Assembly: GCA_021373255.1 (NCBI GenBank)
Contig: JAJFTD010000011.1
Location: 1-46,950 of the forward strand
Direction of reading: 5' to 3'
Length of the DNA stretch: 46,950 nucleotides
Source of the DNA: a bacterium
GTDB lineage: Bacteria; Armatimonadota; UBA5829
The position numbers and the translations under genes were made by a program. Below are positions 24,990 to 34,895 of the stretch, piece by piece. How positions within the stretch are numbered: the first letter of the stretch is position 1; each line of letters begins with the position of its first letter. The notes beneath the pieces are model-generated. The model worked only from the letters and a program-made list of their open reading frames with translations, made no database searches and had not been told where the DNA came from.

Positions 24990-25928
24990 ATGCAGCTTCA
25001 GCGCAAGGACATATTGGGGCTTCAGGATATGACACCCGAGGAGATCGGGCTGATCCTGGAGACGGCGAAATCCAGCAAGGATATATTGGCAAGGCCGGTG
25101 AAGAAAGTGCCGATTCTTCGGGGCAAGTCGGTTTGCACGCTGTTTTACGAGAACAGCACCCGCACGCGCACCAGTTTCGAACTCGCGGCCAAGATAATGA
25201 GCGCAGACACTACAAGCATCTCCGTAGCCGGGTCGAGTATCAACAAAGGCGAGAGCTATAAAGATACTCTTCTCACACTGGAAGCGATGGGTGTTGATCT
25301 GTTCGTGATCAGGCACGGAGCGGGTGGGGCGGCTCACTTTGCGGCTAATACGGTAAAATCGCATGTCATCAACGCAGGCGACGGAATGCATGAGCATCCG
25401 ACACAGGGTCTGCTGGATATGCTGACAATTCTGGAGAACAAAGGCGGCTTCGACGGGCTAAAGGTCTTGCTGGTGGGTGACATTATGCACAGCAGGGTCG
25501 CGCGGTCTAATTTGTGGGGTCTGAGCAAGATGGGCGCGGAAGTCAGGTTCTGCGGCCCCAGCACACTGCTCCCCTCGGAAATCGACAAGCTGTCGGTCAA
25601 AGTTTATACGGACATCGACGAAGCTATCGACGGTGTTGACGTGGTGAATGTACTCCGCATCCAACTCGAGCGAATGAACAAGGGGTTCTTCCCCAGCGTG
25701 AGCGAATATGCGAACCTTTTCGGCATCAACAAGAACAGGCTACGCGGCGCGAAATCGGACGTGTTGGTGATGCACCCCGGCCCTATGAACCGTGGCATCG
25801 AGATTACTCCGGATGTGGCGGACGGTGAGTTTGCTGTGATAACCGATCAGGTAACCAATGGGGTCGCGGTCAGGATGGCGCTTCTTTATCTTCTCCTGGG
25901 AGGTGGCGGAAATGTGGCTGCTGCTTAA
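24990..25928 (+). CDS. pyrB: Aspartate carbamoyltransferase catalytic subunit
   Basis: 312-residue enzyme joining carbamoyl phosphate and aspartate to carbamoyl aspartate, the committed step of pyrimidine synthesis. The carbamoyl-phosphate site STRTRTSFE, the mobile lysine loop [35 protein letters not shown] and the aspartate-binding [11 protein letters not shown] are all intact. No pyrI regulatory subunit is present. Start ATG 24990 is chosen because GAGGA (24980-24984) is five bases upstream; an in-frame TTG at 24957 lies inside pyrR and lacks such a site. The last 17 bases overlap pyrC. Confidence 0.96.
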   Translation: MQLQRKDILGLQDMTPEEIGLILETAKSSKDILARPVKKVPILRGKSVCTLFYENSTRTRTSFELAAKIMSADTTSISVAGSSINKGESYKDTLLTLEAMGVDLFVIRHGAGGAAHFAANTVKSHVINAGDGMHEHPTQGLLDMLTILENKGGFDGLKVLLVGDIMHSRVARSNLWGLSKMGAEVRFCGPSTLLPSEIDKLSVKVYTDIDEAIDGVDVVNVLRIQLERMNKGFFPSVSEYANLFGINKNRLRGAKSDVLVMHPGPMNRGIEITPDVADGEFAVITDQVTNGVAVRMALLYLLLGGGGNVAAA

Positions 25929-27207
25929 GAACGGGCGGATCATAGACCCCTCGCAGGGGATGGATACTGCTGCTGATTTATTGATCGAGGACGGGCTTAT
26001 TTCCAAGATTGGCAGCATTGATGCGAGCACGCTGAATTCGTCCGACGGTGTCGCTTATGACATTTCCGGCCTTGTTGTGACACCGGGCTTGATCGATGTC
26101 CACGTCCACCTGCGTGAACCGGGATTCGAGTATAAAGAAACTATCGAGACTGGCGCTCTTGCCGCCGCTGCGGGTGGGTTCACGACCATTCTAGGTATGC
26201 CCAATACCAAACCGGTAATTGACAATCGCGCTGTCGTTGAGTATGTAATGAACCAGGGCCGAAACTCGGCTGTTAATGTGCTGACATCGGGCGCGGCTAC
26301 AAAAGATAACGAGGGCAAGGAGATGGCTGAGATCGGCGAGATGGTCAAAGCCGGTGCCGTTGCGATCTCCGATGACGCATTCCCTGTGCAAAGCGCGGAC
26401 CTGATGCGGCGCGTTATGGAATACGCAAAGATGTTCGATGTGCCGGTCGTCACGCACTGTGAAGACAAATCAATGACCGAAGGCGCTTCAATGAACGAAG
26501 GGCTGACATGCACGATGCTTGGCCTCAGGCCGTGGCCGCGCCAGGCAGAAGAGATTATGATCTGGCGCAACATCCTGCTGGCCGAACTCTCGGGATGCAG
26601 GTTGCACATCCAGCACGTGACTACCGCCGGTGGAGTCGAGGCGATCAGGTGGGGTAAATCACGCGGAATTAAATTAACCGCCGAAACCTGCCCCCACTAT
26701 TTCTCTCTCACCGACCAAGCCCTCACGAACTACGATCAAAATGCAAAAGTAAACCCGCCCCTTCGCACCCAAGCCGATGTGGATGCAATCAAGGCTGCTC
26801 TCGCGGACGGGACAATAGACATAATCGCCACCGACCACGCTCCGCACGCACTGCAGGAGAAAGAAGTTGAATTCCAGAATGCCGCATTCGGAATGGTCGG
26901 ATTAGAAACTGCGCTCCCATTGGTGATAACAAACCTTGTCAAAACAGGCGTATTACCATTGGTTGACGTCATCGCAAAGTTAACGGCCGCGCCGGCACAA
27001 CTGCTCGGTATAAAAGCAGGTACCCTGTCTGAAGGCGCTCCAGCAGACGTGACCATCATTGATATAGATGCAAAAATAACAGTCCGCAGCGCCGAGTTCA
27101 AGTCCAAAGGCAGGAACACCCCGTTGGAAGGAACCGAGCTGACGGGAAAAGCTGTAGCTACGATAGTAGGCGGCAAAGTAGTGCACGGAGCCGACATGCT
27201 GAGGTAG
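25912..27207 (+). CDS. pyrC: Dihydroorotase
   Basis: 431-residue zinc amidohydrolase closing carbamoyl aspartate to dihydroorotate. Metal ligands are visible in [24 protein letters not shown] and the catalytic IATDHAPH. The substrate-binding GMPNTKPVI and KVNPPLR motifs are present. The length and motifs match class I (PyrC-type I, often paired with PyrB) dihydroorotases. ATG 25912 has GGGAGGTGG upstream and overlaps pyrB by 17 bases, so translation is coupled. A longer in-frame extension within pyrB is rejected. A short GC-rich repeat fragment follows at 27220-27241. Confidence 0.96.
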   Translation: MWLLLKNGRIIDPSQGMDTAADLLIEDGLISKIGSIDASTLNSSDGVAYDISGLVVTPGLIDVHVHLREPGFEYKETIETGALAAAAGGFTTILGMPNTKPVIDNRAVVEYVMNQGRNSAVNVLTSGAATKDNEGKEMAEIGEMVKAGAVAISDDAFPVQSADLMRRVMEYAKMFDVPVVTHCEDKSMTEGASMNEGLTCTMLGLRPWPRQAEEIMIWRNILLAELSGCRLHIQHVTTAGGVEAIRWGKSRGIKLTAETCPHYFSLTDQALTNYDQNAKVNPPLRTQADVDAIKAALADGTIDIIATDHAPHALQEKEVEFQNAAFGMVGLETALPLVITNLVKTGVLPLVDVIAKLTAAPAQLLGIKAGTLSEGAPADVTIIDIDAKITVRSAEFKSKGRNTPLEGTELTGKAVATIVGGKVVHGADMLR

Positions 27208-27219
27208 ATAGATAACCTG

Positions 27220-27241
27220 CCCCCTCTCCTGGGGGAGAAGG
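27220..27241. repeat. Short GC-rich palindromic repeat remnant between pyrC and pyrE
   Basis: CCCCCTCTCC-TGGGGGAGAAGG resembles the core of the repeat that sits inside carB at 31642-31678 (CCCTCTCCC, TTGGC, GGGAGAGGG). It is imperfect and lies in the 68-base pyrC-pyrE spacer. Confidence 0.5.
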
Positions 27242-27275
27242 AATACGTGATACGTTTTCGGAGATGGAGTATCAA

Positions 27276-27872
27276 ATGAACACTCTATACAATAAAATCT
27301 ACGACGCCGGATGCATCAAGTTCGGTGAGTTTAAGCTTAAGAGCGGGATAATGTCTCCTGTCTACTGCGACTTCCGGGGGCTTATATCTAACCCGGCGCT
27401 GCTCAAGGAAATCGGTGAGGCGTTGGCAGCGAAGGCGAAAGAGATCGGATGCAACCGCGTGGCAGGCATTCCCTACGCAGGCCTGCCGCTTGGCGTCGCA
27501 GCGAGCCTGGCTGGAAACATTCCGATGATTTATCCGCGCAAGGAAGCCAAAGACTATGGGACGAAGAAGCTGATAGAGGGCGCGTATAGCGAAGGCGATA
27601 AAGTCCTTGTGATCGACGACATCATCACAGACGGCGCGAGTAAAATCGAAGCCATTACACCCCTGCGCGAAGCCGGGCTGGTCATCACTGATGTGTTAAT
27701 CATTCTAGACCGTGAGCAGGGTGGGGACAAGATTCTTGCAAAGGCAGGCTACAAGCTGCACTCACTCGGGAAGTTGTCAGCGGTCTTGGATACGCTTGTT
27801 GAGGCGGGTAAAGTCGATGCTGGTATGAGGGCAAAGGTAGCGGAGTTCATTGCGAACAATCAGTTCGCTTAA
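27276..27872 (+). CDS. pyrE: Orotate phosphoribosyltransferase
   Basis: 198-residue enzyme that joins orotate and PRPP to give OMP. FKLKSGIMSPVYCDFRG is the N-terminal orotate-binding part, YPRKEAKDYGTKKLIEGAY contains the flexible catalytic loop with its lysines, and VLVIDDIITDGASK is the PRPP-binding loop with the acidic pair. ATG 27276 is preferred, with TGGAG at 27265-27269 six bases away; ATG 27264 would adjoin its own ribosome binding site. The neighbours are dihydroorotase and carA. The next enzyme, OMP decarboxylase (pyrF), is not in the window. Confidence 0.95.
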   Translation: MNTLYNKIYDAGCIKFGEFKLKSGIMSPVYCDFRGLISNPALLKEIGEALAAKAKEIGCNRVAGIPYAGLPLGVAASLAGNIPMIYPRKEAKDYGTKKLIEGAYSEGDKVLVIDDIITDGASKIEAITPLREAGLVITDVLIILDREQGGDKILAKAGYKLHSLGKLSAVLDTLVEAGKVDAGMRAKVAEFIANNQFA

Positions 27873-27891
27873 ATAATAAGGGAGCAGTTAG

Positions 27892-28995
27892 TTGAAAGCA
27901 ATTCTACTTCTTGCAGACGGAACCATATTCGAGGGAGAGTCCATCGGGGCCAGCGGTACCACCATTGGGGAATCCGTGTTTGCCACCGCTATGACGGGTT
28001 ATCAGGAGATGCTCACAGACCCATCGTTTGCGGGGCAGTTGCTCACGCTTACCTACCCGCTGGTCGGTAACTACGGCGTGAACACCGAGGATGTGGAGTC
28101 CGGCAAGATACAAGTGGAGGGGTTCATCGTTCGTGAGTTGTGCGAAGAGCCGAGCAACTGGCGTTCCAGTATGAGCTTACGAGAATATCTGACCAGCGCG
28201 GGAGTGGTGTCGATGCAGGGGATTGACACGCGCGCGCTTACTCGTCATCTGCGTGTGAGCGGCGTTATGATGGGCGCAATGTCTACTGAGCTTACCACTT
28301 CTGAACTCAAGAATGCTCTTGAAAGCGCCCCTAATTATGGTGATCTGAACTTTGTGCAGCGCGTATCAACGAGTGCGACCTATGAGTGGACCGGCGACGA
28401 GTGCAGCAAGCTCTCCGACCTGCCGGACCCCAAGTGCCACATAGCGTTGATTGATCTCGGAATCAAGCGCAACATTGCCCGATGTTTAGCGAAAGAAGGC
28501 TGCAAGGTTACCATCTTGTCTTGCAACGCATCAGCCGACGATGTGCTCCGGGTCCAACCCGATGGCGTGGTCTTCTCGCCTGGCCCCGGCGATCCGAGGC
28601 AGCTAAAGGACACTGTCGCTACAATGCGGACGCTAATAGGCAAGAAACCAATACTCGGGATTTGCCTCGGCCACCAGATGTTCGGGATGGCGATGGGCGG
28701 CAACATCATCAAACTGAAGTTCGGCCACAGAGGCGCAAACCATCCCGTAAAGAATATTATCAACGGCAGAGTAAGCATCACGTCGCAGAATCACGGCTAC
28801 GCAGTGCACCCGGACAAGCTGTCTAATGATGTGCAAGTTGAGCGCATAAACTTGAACGATGGCACCGTGGAAGGCCTCCGCCACAAGCACCTGCCAATCT
28901 TTACGATCCAATATCACCCAGAAGCATCTGCAGGACCGTTGGACGAGGGATATCTGTTCAAGGACTTTGTGAACAATGTGATGGCGGCGAAGTAG
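27892..28995 (+). CDS. carA: Carbamoyl phosphate synthase small subunit
   Basis: 367-residue glutaminase subunit that supplies ammonia to CarB for carbamoyl phosphate. The N-terminal CPSase domain begins MKAILLLADGTIFEGESIG and has the GYQEMLTDPSF motif. The class I glutamine amidotransferase domain has the nucleophile in GICLGHQMFGMAMGG and the His-Glu pair in YHPEASAGP. The start is TTG 27892, supported by GGGAG just upstream (27880-27884). Length is standard. carB is separated from it by two small membrane-protein genes, an unusual layout, but all lie on the same strand with short spacers. Confidence 0.95.
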   Translation: MKAILLLADGTIFEGESIGASGTTIGESVFATAMTGYQEMLTDPSFAGQLLTLTYPLVGNYGVNTEDVESGKIQVEGFIVRELCEEPSNWRSSMSLREYLTSAGVVSMQGIDTRALTRHLRVSGVMMGAMSTELTTSELKNALESAPNYGDLNFVQRVSTSATYEWTGDECSKLSDLPDPKCHIALIDLGIKRNIARCLAKEGCKVTILSCNASADDVLRVQPDGVVFSPGPGDPRQLKDTVATMRTLIGKKPILGICLGHQMFGMAMGGNIIKLKFGHRGANHPVKNIINGRVSITSQNHGYAVHPDKLSNDVQVERINLNDGTVEGLRHKHLPIFTIQYHPEASAGPLDEGYLFKDFVNNVMAAK

Positions 28996-29033
28996 TCTGC
29001 TAGCAGGGAACAAGAATGCCTGGAGGCATGGGA

Positions 29034-29534
29034 ATGGTTCGCCAGCGTGAGCGTGTTTTTCGGACTAACCTTAGTATCGAAGAGTGCCGTGAAAGACTAC
29101 ATCGTGAGGCACGGGCGTCGTTCTTATTTCCTGATATCCGCGGGATAAAGTATACATGGGGCTTTAGACGAGATAAGTTCTGGTTGCAGAAAACTGAACG
29201 TGAACAACGATTTCCGATGATCCAGCCCATGTTATACGGCAGTCTTGCTCAAGATGATCATTCGCATGGGACGATTGTAAGAGTGCATTTCGGAACATCA
29301 GGTCTTGCACGTGCATCCACTCTTGTCATGTTGTTGATGATAGTTGCTGCGCTGGCATACTCGTACAGTGCACTGAGGAGAGGGCACTGGGAAATTGCAG
29401 CTATCATAGTTGGTCTCATCGCTCAGAATTTTGCATCTACGCCTCGAAGAATATCTATGGTAAGACGCGCGAAAGCCGTGTTGATACGGCATTTCAAGGA
29501 TTTGTTAGAGGCTGAGCGTGTTCGTAATAGCTAA
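29034..29534 (+). CDS. Hypothetical membrane protein between carA and carB
   Basis: 166-residue protein (172 from ATG 29016) of no family I recognise. The first 90 residues are soluble and Arg-rich, with a strand-like pattern (FLFPDIRGIKYTWGFRRDKF). Two hydrophobic helices follow (STLVMLLMIVAALAYSYSAL and WEIAAIIVGLIAQNF) and then a basic tail. ATG 29034 is preferred because GGAGG at 29022-29026 is seven bases upstream. It sits 38 bases after carA on the same strand, so it is probably part of the pyr transcript, but nothing links its sequence to pyrimidines. Confidence 0.65.
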   Translation: MVRQRERVFRTNLSIEECRERLHREARASFLFPDIRGIKYTWGFRRDKFWLQKTEREQRFPMIQPMLYGSLAQDDHSHGTIVRVHFGTSGLARASTLVMLLMIVAALAYSYSALRRGHWEIAAIIVGLIAQNFASTPRRISMVRRAKAVLIRHFKDLLEAERVRNS

Positions 29535-29602
29535 AAGTGGCGCTCAGTTTTAATTTCGGGCTCTCCACTCTCAGCTCATGGCTGTTATAGGAGTTATAAG
29601 AA

Positions 29603-29851
29603 ATGCAATTATATTATCTATTAGGAATCGTATTCATCGGCCTTGGCCTGCGTATGGTGTCCAAGGGTTACGCTACAAAATCCACTGCTCGCATGCTGCT
29701 GGGGCTGGCAATAATCCCGGTGGGCATCTCGCAGTTCTTTAGAACGACGCCTTGGCTAGCAACAACACTGATTGCCTTGGCCCTGTTATTGTTCACGGCC
29801 AGTCTGTATATGATCAAAGTGGCCGCCAACGCGCAACGCAAAACGCATTAA
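29603..29851 (+). CDS. Small hydrophobic membrane protein
   Basis: 82-residue protein with three hydrophobic segments (YYLLGIVFIGLGLRMV, ARMLLGLAIIPVGISQFF, ATTLIALALLLFTASLYMI) and a short polar C-terminus. The last codons (NAQRKTH) are encoded by the start of a heptamer repeat, suggesting the repeat has shaped or replaced the original C-terminus. AGGAG about ten bases before ATG 29603 supports translation. It is unrecognised and lies between carA and carB on the same strand. Confidence 0.6.
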   Translation: MQLYYLLGIVFIGLGLRMVSKGYATKSTARMLLGLAIIPVGISQFFRTTPWLATTLIALALLLFTASLYMIKVAANAQRKTH

Positions 29852-29887
29852 CGCAAAACACGCAACGCAAGACGCGCAACGCATAAC
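29831..29887. repeat. Heptamer array (GCNNAAC) before carB
   Basis: Units GCGCAAC, GCAAAAC, GCATTAAC, then with phase slips GCAAGAC (29867-29873), GCGCAAC (29874-29880), GCATAAC (29881-29887). It covers the last codons of the preceding gene and most of the spacer up to carB (start 29902). Confidence 0.75.
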
Positions 29888-29901
29888 CGAAAGAGAGAAG
29901 T

Positions 29902-32900
29902 ATGCCGAAACGTAATGATCTGAAAAAAGTAATGGTAGTAGGCTCCGGGCCGATCATAATCGGGCAGGCGGCTGAGTTTGACTACGCGGGGACGCAGGCA
30001 TGCAAGTCCCTTCGCGAGGAGGGCATATCGGTCGTCCTGATCAACTCCAACCCTGCAACGATTATGACCGATGTGGAAGTGGCCGACAAAGTCTATATTG
30101 AGCCGATCAATGTGGAGTTCGCGACCCGTGTGATTGAGCGCGAGCGGCCGGATGGCCTGTTGCCCACACTGGGTGGACAAACCGGCCTCAATCTTGCAGT
30201 GGAGCTTGCCTCCGCAGGGGTGCTTGAGAAATATAACGTGGAGTTGCTCGGCACGCCGCTCCAGGCTATTATGGACGCCGAAGATCGTGAGCTTTTCAGA
30301 TCACTCATGCGTGAAATCGGCGAGCCTGTGCCCGAGAGCTGGATTGTTGAGAGGACACAGCAGCTTCAGGATATTATAGATTCCAACCCGCCCTGGCCGC
30401 TTATCGTTCGCCCGGCATACACTCTCGGTGGCACTGGCGGTGGCGTTGCGTATAATCCTGAAGAACTATTGGAGATTGGCTCGCGTGGTCTCAAGCTATC
30501 GCTGAAGAGCCAGGTAATGATCGAGCGCTGCCTGCTGGGGTGGAAAGAAGTCGAGTATGAAGTAATGCGCGACTCCAACGACACCTGCATCACTATCTGT
30601 TCTATGGAAAACTTCGATCCGATGGGTATCCACACCGGCGATAGCATAGTAGTTGCGCCTATGCAGACGCTTACGGACAAAGAATATCAGATGCTTCGTT
30701 CCGCGTCGCTCAAGATTATCCGCGCCTTGAAAATCGAGGGCGGGTGTAACGTCCAGCTTGCAATGAGTCCCAATGGGTTTGAATACTACGTGATCGAGGT
30801 CAACCCCAGGGTGAGCCGGTCCTCCGCGCTTGCGTCCAAGGCAACGGGTTATCCAATAGCGCGTGTGGCTGCGAAGATCGCAATTGGCTTGGATTTGGAC
30901 GAGATTCCCAATGCTGTAACCGGCAAGACAAAAGCCGCATTCGAGCCGACTATCGACTACATCGTAGCCAAAATCCCGCGCTGGCCATTTGATAAGTTCT
31001 ACCAGGCCGACCGCACAGTGGGCACGCAGATGAAGGCCACTGGCGAGGTCATGAGCATCGACCGCACATTTGAGGCGGCTATTATGAAAGCAGTACGCTC
31101 GCTTGAGATCGGCTTGAACTGGCTCAGGCTCAAGAACGCCGATGAACTCACGAACGATGACATCGAAAGTGGGCTCGTGAAAGCTACCGATGAGCGGCTG
31201 TTTATCGTCGCCGAAGCGCTGCGCAGGGGATACACTGTGGAGCGCGTTCACGAGCTTACCAAAATCGACCCGTGGTTCCTGCGAAAGATATGCAATATTA
31301 TTGATATGGAAAACGAGCTGCAGTCGCGCGGGGCAGAGATCAAGGCCCTGACCGCTGGGCAGATTGCTACCCAGACCGATGCTGTGGACCTGCTCCAACG
31401 CGCCAAGTCGATGCGCTTTCCTGACAAGGTTATCAGCCAGTTCACAAGCGCCAATGAAACCCAACTCCGCTATGTTCAAAAGAAGCTGGGTATGCTGCCC
31501 AAGTTCAAGATGGTCGACACCTGCGCTGCTGAGTTCGAAGCCGAAACTCCCTACTTCTACTCCTGCCACGAGCGAGAAGACGAAACCGGCTGTGTAACGT
31601 TCACGCCAAGCAGTTCCGTCGGCGGGGGAATGATATCGACTCCCTCTCCCTTGGCGGGAGAGGGCAGGGGTGAGGGGGACTCCCTTCCGATTCCTCAACC
31701 CAAGAAAAAAGCCATCGTCATCGGTTCAGGCCCCATAAGAATCGGCCAGGGGGTGGAGTTCGACTACTGCAGCGTCCATTCAGCATGGGCTCTTCGCGAG
31801 GCTGGCTACGAATCGATCATAATCAACAACAATCCCGAAACCGTCTCCACGGACTTCGATACATCGGACAGGCTCTACTTCGAGCCGCTCACGGTCGAAG
31901 ACGTGATGAATGTAATCGAATACGAACAGCCTGATGGGATAATCCTACAGTTCGGTGGCCAGACTGCGATCAACCTCGCCAAGCCGCTTAATGCGTTAGG
32001 CATCCCCATTTTTGGCAGCGACTTTAAGTCAATCGACCTCGCCGAGGACCGCGACCAGTTTGAGCGAATTCTTCGCGAGTTGAACATCCCCAAGCCTGCA
32101 GGACGCGCCATATTTGGGCCGGACGCTGCAGTGCAGGTCGCCAAGGAGATTGGCTACCCTGTGCTCGTGCGCCCCAGCTACGTGCTCGGCGGCCGGGCTA
32201 TGGAGATTGTCTACACTGAAAAAGACCTACGCCAGTATATGAAGCACGCGGTAGAGGTCAGCCCTGATCCCGACGCGCCGATTCTTGTAGATAAATACGT
32301 TATCGGCAAAGAGGTCGAAGTAGATGTCATCGCGGACGGTGTGGACTGTCTGATTCCTGGCATAATGGAGCACATCGAGCGGGCAGGGGTACACTCGGGT
32401 GACAGTATGGCCGTGTGCCCTCCGCAGACCCTCTCGCAGGACATTATAAACCAGATCACATCCCACGCAATTAAGCTCGCAATGGCGCTGGAAGTGCGTG
32501 GGTTGATGAATATTCAGTTTGTCATCGATGGCAGCGAGGTGCAGGTAATAGAAGTGAACCCACGCGCCAGCCGCACGGTGCCGTATCTTTCTAAGATCAC
32601 CGGCGTGCCGATGATACATGTCGCAACTAATGTGGTGCTTGGCAAAAGTCTCAAGGAACAGGGCTACGAGACCGGCCTCTACAGACGGCAACCCAGCCTC
32701 GCGGTAAAAGCGCCTGTGTTCAGCTTCCAGAAGCTCACAGAAGTCGATGTCTCACTCGGCCCTGAGATGAAGTCGACTGGTGAGATTATGGGTATCGATA
32801 TGGACTTCTCTCGCGCGCTGTATAAGGCGATGGTCGCTTGCAACCTAGACGCTCCTGTGGCAGGCAAGATGATTGCCACGATTGCGGACCAGGACAAGGA

Positions 32901-33294
32901 AGAAGCTGTTGATATCATTCGGGAGTTTGTTGATCTTGGCTACGAAGTCTACGCTACAGAGGGAACTTCCCACTATTTCAAGACAAAGGGAGTGCCAACA
33001 ATAGAGGTTCGCAAGATCGGCGACCAGCAGTCTCCAAATCTTATGGAGTTGATCGTGCAAAACAAGGTGGATCTGCTGATTAATACGGCTTCTAAGGATA
33101 GAAAGATCGAGATGGAAGCTGCAATGATCCGCAAAGCCAGCGTCCAACGCTCGATACCATGCCTCACATCTCTCGATACCGCCCGCGCTTTATGCATGGC
33201 TCTGCGCTCAAAACAACGCGGTGAAAAGCCGGAGTGCCTACCAGTCGATGAATACCTGAAAGGCACGCCAGCTGATCTTACTACGGTAGGCTAG
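29902..33294 (+). CDS. carB: Carbamoyl phosphate synthase large subunit, with repeat-derived insert
   Basis: 1130-residue enzyme, about 50 longer than usual. The two homologous ATP-grasp halves begin [20 protein letters not shown] and [20 protein letters not shown]; the first makes carboxyphosphate and carbamate, the second carbamoyl phosphate. The oligomerisation domain lies between, and the C-terminal MGS-like allosteric domain ([13 protein letters not shown]) is present. Residues about 573-600, at the junction of the halves, contain [13 protein letters not shown] encoded by a palindromic GC-rich repeat at 31642-31678; the frame is preserved and both halves look intact, so the enzyme is probably functional. 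It is last in the pyr operon; ATG 29902 follows GAGAGAAG. Confidence 0.96.
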   Translation: MPKRNDLKKVMVVGSGPIIIGQAAEFDYAGTQACKSLREEGISVVLINSNPATIMTDVEVADKVYIEPINVEFATRVIERERPDGLLPTLGGQTGLNLAVELASAGVLEKYNVELLGTPLQAIMDAEDRELFRSLMREIGEPVPESWIVERTQQLQDIIDSNPPWPLIVRPAYTLGGTGGGVAYNPEELLEIGSRGLKLSLKSQVMIERCLLGWKEVEYEVMRDSNDTCITICSMENFDPMGIHTGDSIVVAPMQTLTDKEYQMLRSASLKIIRALKIEGGCNVQLAMSPNGFEYYVIEVNPRVSRSSALASKATGYPIARVAAKIAIGLDLDEIPNAVTGKTKAAFEPTIDYIVAKIPRWPFDKFYQADRTVGTQMKATGEVMSIDRTFEAAIMKAVRSLEIGLNWLRLKNADELTNDDIESGLVKATDERLFIVAEALRRGYTVERVHELTKIDPWFLRKICNIIDMENELQSRGAEIKALTAGQIATQTDAVDLLQRAKSMRFPDKVISQFTSANETQLRYVQKKLGMLPKFKMVDTCAAEFEAETPYFYSCHEREDETGCVTFTPSSSVGGGMISTPSPLAGEGRGEGDSLPIPQPKKKAIVIGSGPIRIGQGVEFDYCSVHSAWALREAGYESIIINNNPETVSTDFDTSDRLYFEPLTVEDVMNVIEYEQPDGIILQFGGQTAINLAKPLNALGIPIFGSDFKSIDLAEDRDQFERILRELNIPKPAGRAIFGPDAAVQVAKEIGYPVLVRPSYVLGGRAMEIVYTEKDLRQYMKHAVEVSPDPDAPILVDKYVIGKEVEVDVIADGVDCLIPGIMEHIERAGVHSGDSMAVCPPQTLSQDIINQITSHAIKLAMALEVRGLMNIQFVIDGSEVQVIEVNPRASRTVPYLSKITGVPMIHVATNVVLGKSLKEQGYETGLYRRQPSLAVKAPVFSFQKLTEVDVSLGPEMKSTGEIMGIDMDFSRALYKAMVACNLDAPVAGKMIATIADQDKEEAVDIIREFVDLGYEVYATEGTSHYFKTKGVPTIEVRKIGDQQSPNLMELIVQNKVDLLINTASKDRKIEMEAAMIRKASVQRSIPCLTSLDTARALCMALRSKQRGEKPECLPVDEYLKGTPADLTTVG
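31642..31678. repeat. Palindromic GC-rich repeat inserted in frame in carB
   Basis: CCCTCTCCC (31642-31650) and GGGAGAGGG (31656-31664) form a 9-bp stem with loop TTGGC, followed by CAGGGGTGAGGGGG. This word is a common dispersed intergenic repeat type in bacteria, and its translation ([12 protein letters not shown]) turns up in many unrelated proteins. Here it encodes part of a linker between the two CarB halves. Confidence 0.8.
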
Positions 33295-33378
33295 CCTGCT
33301 TAGTTTGAGAGATATCCAATTTGTGAGTTAGCGCTGGATAAATGCAGGATGCAAGCCGGGTAGCACTGCAATGAAACG

Positions 33379-33963
33379 TCAGCTTTTTCTGCGTCGTCTT
33401 ATGCACCCTAAGGCTCCGAACCCGCAGGCTAAGGCAAGAAGACTCGAAGGCTCGGGCACGGCATTCCACTCAATAACATAGCCATGCTGGGGTGTATCGC
33501 ATCCGTTGTCATCCCACGTGCTGCCCTTGATATTATTCATTCCTGACATCTGAACCCGATCTTGCAGGTGAGCGATCCCCATATCAAATGCAATAGGAGC
33601 CCAATTTGTATATGTAAACGGTTCATCTGTTACCCATCTCCAGCCACCATCCGGCTCGGTAGAACCGGTCTGTTGATATCCGCCAAGCCAAGGTCCCAGC
33701 ATCCATCCGGCATAGCTGCCCCATACAGTATCATTCTGTTGGGCTAGGTTGAATATGAACTCGTTTTCGGATGAAGATGTAACCGTGGCAAGATACCCGC
33801 CCGCCGCAACAGCAGCGCTCTGCGCGTCTGTCCAACTGATTCCCGATGAGTTAGCTACTACCAAGTAATAGTGGCCATTCTCGGGATTGTATATACGGTT
33901 ATCCGCTGTGCTTGGCAGGGATAGAGCAAGCAGGCACATTGCCGTAAATGCAAATCTTCTCAT
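33379..33963 (-). CDS. PEP-CTERM protein with C-type-lectin-like domain
   Basis: 194-residue exported protein. A signal peptide (AFTAMCLLALSLPSTA) is followed by a C-type-lectin-like domain: NGHYYLVV, SWTDAQSAAVAAGGYLATVT, GGYQQTGSTEPDGGWRW, FTYTNWAP and WDDNGCD, with the expected aromatic and acidic positions of a carbohydrate- or ligand-binding fold. It ends with VPEPSSLLALACGFGALGC and IRRRRKS: a PEP motif, membrane helix and basic tail, the signal for sorting by an exosortase. No exosortase gene is in the window. ATG 33963 is preferred, with GAGGAGG about six bases upstream; the ATG six codons earlier (33981) lies before the ribosome binding site. It has its own promoter at 34023-34051. 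Confidence 0.88.
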   Translation of the reverse strand: MRRFAFTAMCLLALSLPSTADNRIYNPENGHYYLVVANSSGISWTDAQSAAVAAGGYLATVTSSSENEFIFNLAQQNDTVWGSYAGWMLGPWLGGYQQTGSTEPDGGWRWVTDEPFTYTNWAPIAFDMGIAHLQDRVQMSGMNNIKGSTWDDNGCDTPQHGYVIEWNAVPEPSSLLALACGFGALGCIRRRRKS

Positions 33964-34022
33964 CTGAGCCTCCTCGAACATGTGTAGTGAGGTTACGAAA
34001 ACTGTCGCACCTTAATAAGCGC

Positions 34023-34051
34023 AATATAGCACAGCTTGAACTATGAGTCAA
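34023..34051 (-). promoter_or_regulatory. Sigma-70 promoter of the lectin-like PEP-CTERM gene
   Basis: Minus-strand TTGACT (complement of 34046-34051), 17-base spacer, TATATT (complement of 34023-34028). A 7-bp inverted repeat AGCTTGA/TCAAGCT (34033-34039, 34048-34054) overlaps the -35 and spacer and could be an operator. The rest of 33982-34244 shows no gene. Confidence 0.7.
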
Positions 34052-34244
34052 GCTGGTTAAATATTATGTGGGATAATTGTGTGATTGGTGTCTAGTGTGC
34101 AAGGGTGTTTGAAGAGATAGCCATCTGTTTGCAAAATCATTCAGACTATTTAAGGAGTTCCTTGGGCGGCATTTTGCAACACCGCCCGATCAGAAAAATC
34201 CAAGACGCATCCAGATTTATATCCAGATGGTATAGTTGTGAGGA

Positions 34245-34895
34245 TTACTTTCTCCTGCGAATGCCAAAGCCGATAAGGCCAACGAACCCACTAAGCATAG
34301 CAGCCATGCTGCCCGGTTCCGGAACGGTACCAAGATAGGCATCGGCTATTTTTATACCGCCTGCGTAACAAGGTGTAAATTGAACCTGCGCGAAGTTGGT
34401 ACCCTCGGGAGCGGTATATTCATACACGCAGTGTACCCATCCAGGTGCCTGGCCATTAAGCTTCGCAACAGTGTTATTTATCCACTGCGTGCCATTACTG
34501 TCTCTAAAAGATGCCACGTTAGCCCATGTGTGTAGGCTTGAATTATCCAGGTTTATCCAATACGAAAAAGTGTATGTATTCCCAGCGGTTACCGGCACAT
34601 AACAACTAGCAAGCGTCATCCATGTGTTGGAGCTAGTTCTCTCAATTCGTGCGGCATAACCCACTCCGTTAACGCCGGCGACCTGGCTCAGAGTTCCTGC
34701 GGTTCCGCCACCATTAATCTGATTCTGGAAAAGCCACTTACCACCGGGCAACCAGGTATCACCTGCAGCACTTAAGCTGCTGGGGACAGTAGTAAATCCT
34801 CCATCCGGGAGCAGGTTTGCGGCATAAGAGCACGCTGCTGACATGGCGATCAGGGCTGCACACATGGCAACCAGGCAAAGTTTTGATGTTTTCAT
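34245..34895 (-). CDS. PEP-CTERM protein with carbohydrate-binding-like jelly-roll domain
   Basis: 216-residue exported protein. The signal peptide is about 1-25 (CLVAMCAALIAMSAACSYA). The mature part begins NLLPDGGFTT and has the pattern of a CBM-like jelly-roll domain often seen before PEP-CTERM tails (YAARIERTSSNTWMTLASC, VTAGNTYTFSYWINLDNS, FAQVQFTPCYAGGIKIADAY). It ends with VPEPGSMAAMLSGFVGLIGF and GIRRRK, a full PEP-CTERM sorting signal. Two cysteines in the mature domain may pair. Ligand unknown. GGAGGA lies about 11 bases before ATG 34895. A strong promoter at 35090-35118 predicts a long leader of about 190 bases. Confidence 0.85.
   Translation of the reverse strand: MKTSKLCLVAMCAALIAMSAACSYAANLLPDGGFTTVPSSLSAAGDTWLPGGKWLFQNQINGGGTAGTLSQVAGVNGVGYAARIERTSSNTWMTLASCYVPVTAGNTYTFSYWINLDNSSLHTWANVASFRDSNGTQWINNTVAKLNGQAPGWVHCVYEYTAPEGTNFAQVQFTPCYAGGIKIADAYLGTVPEPGSMAAMLSGFVGLIGFGIRRRK

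Noticed and set aside
30496-31698. 400-residue open frame antisense to carB
   Set aside because: It is a shadow of the highly conserved carB frame; its composition is not protein-like and it has no start signals.
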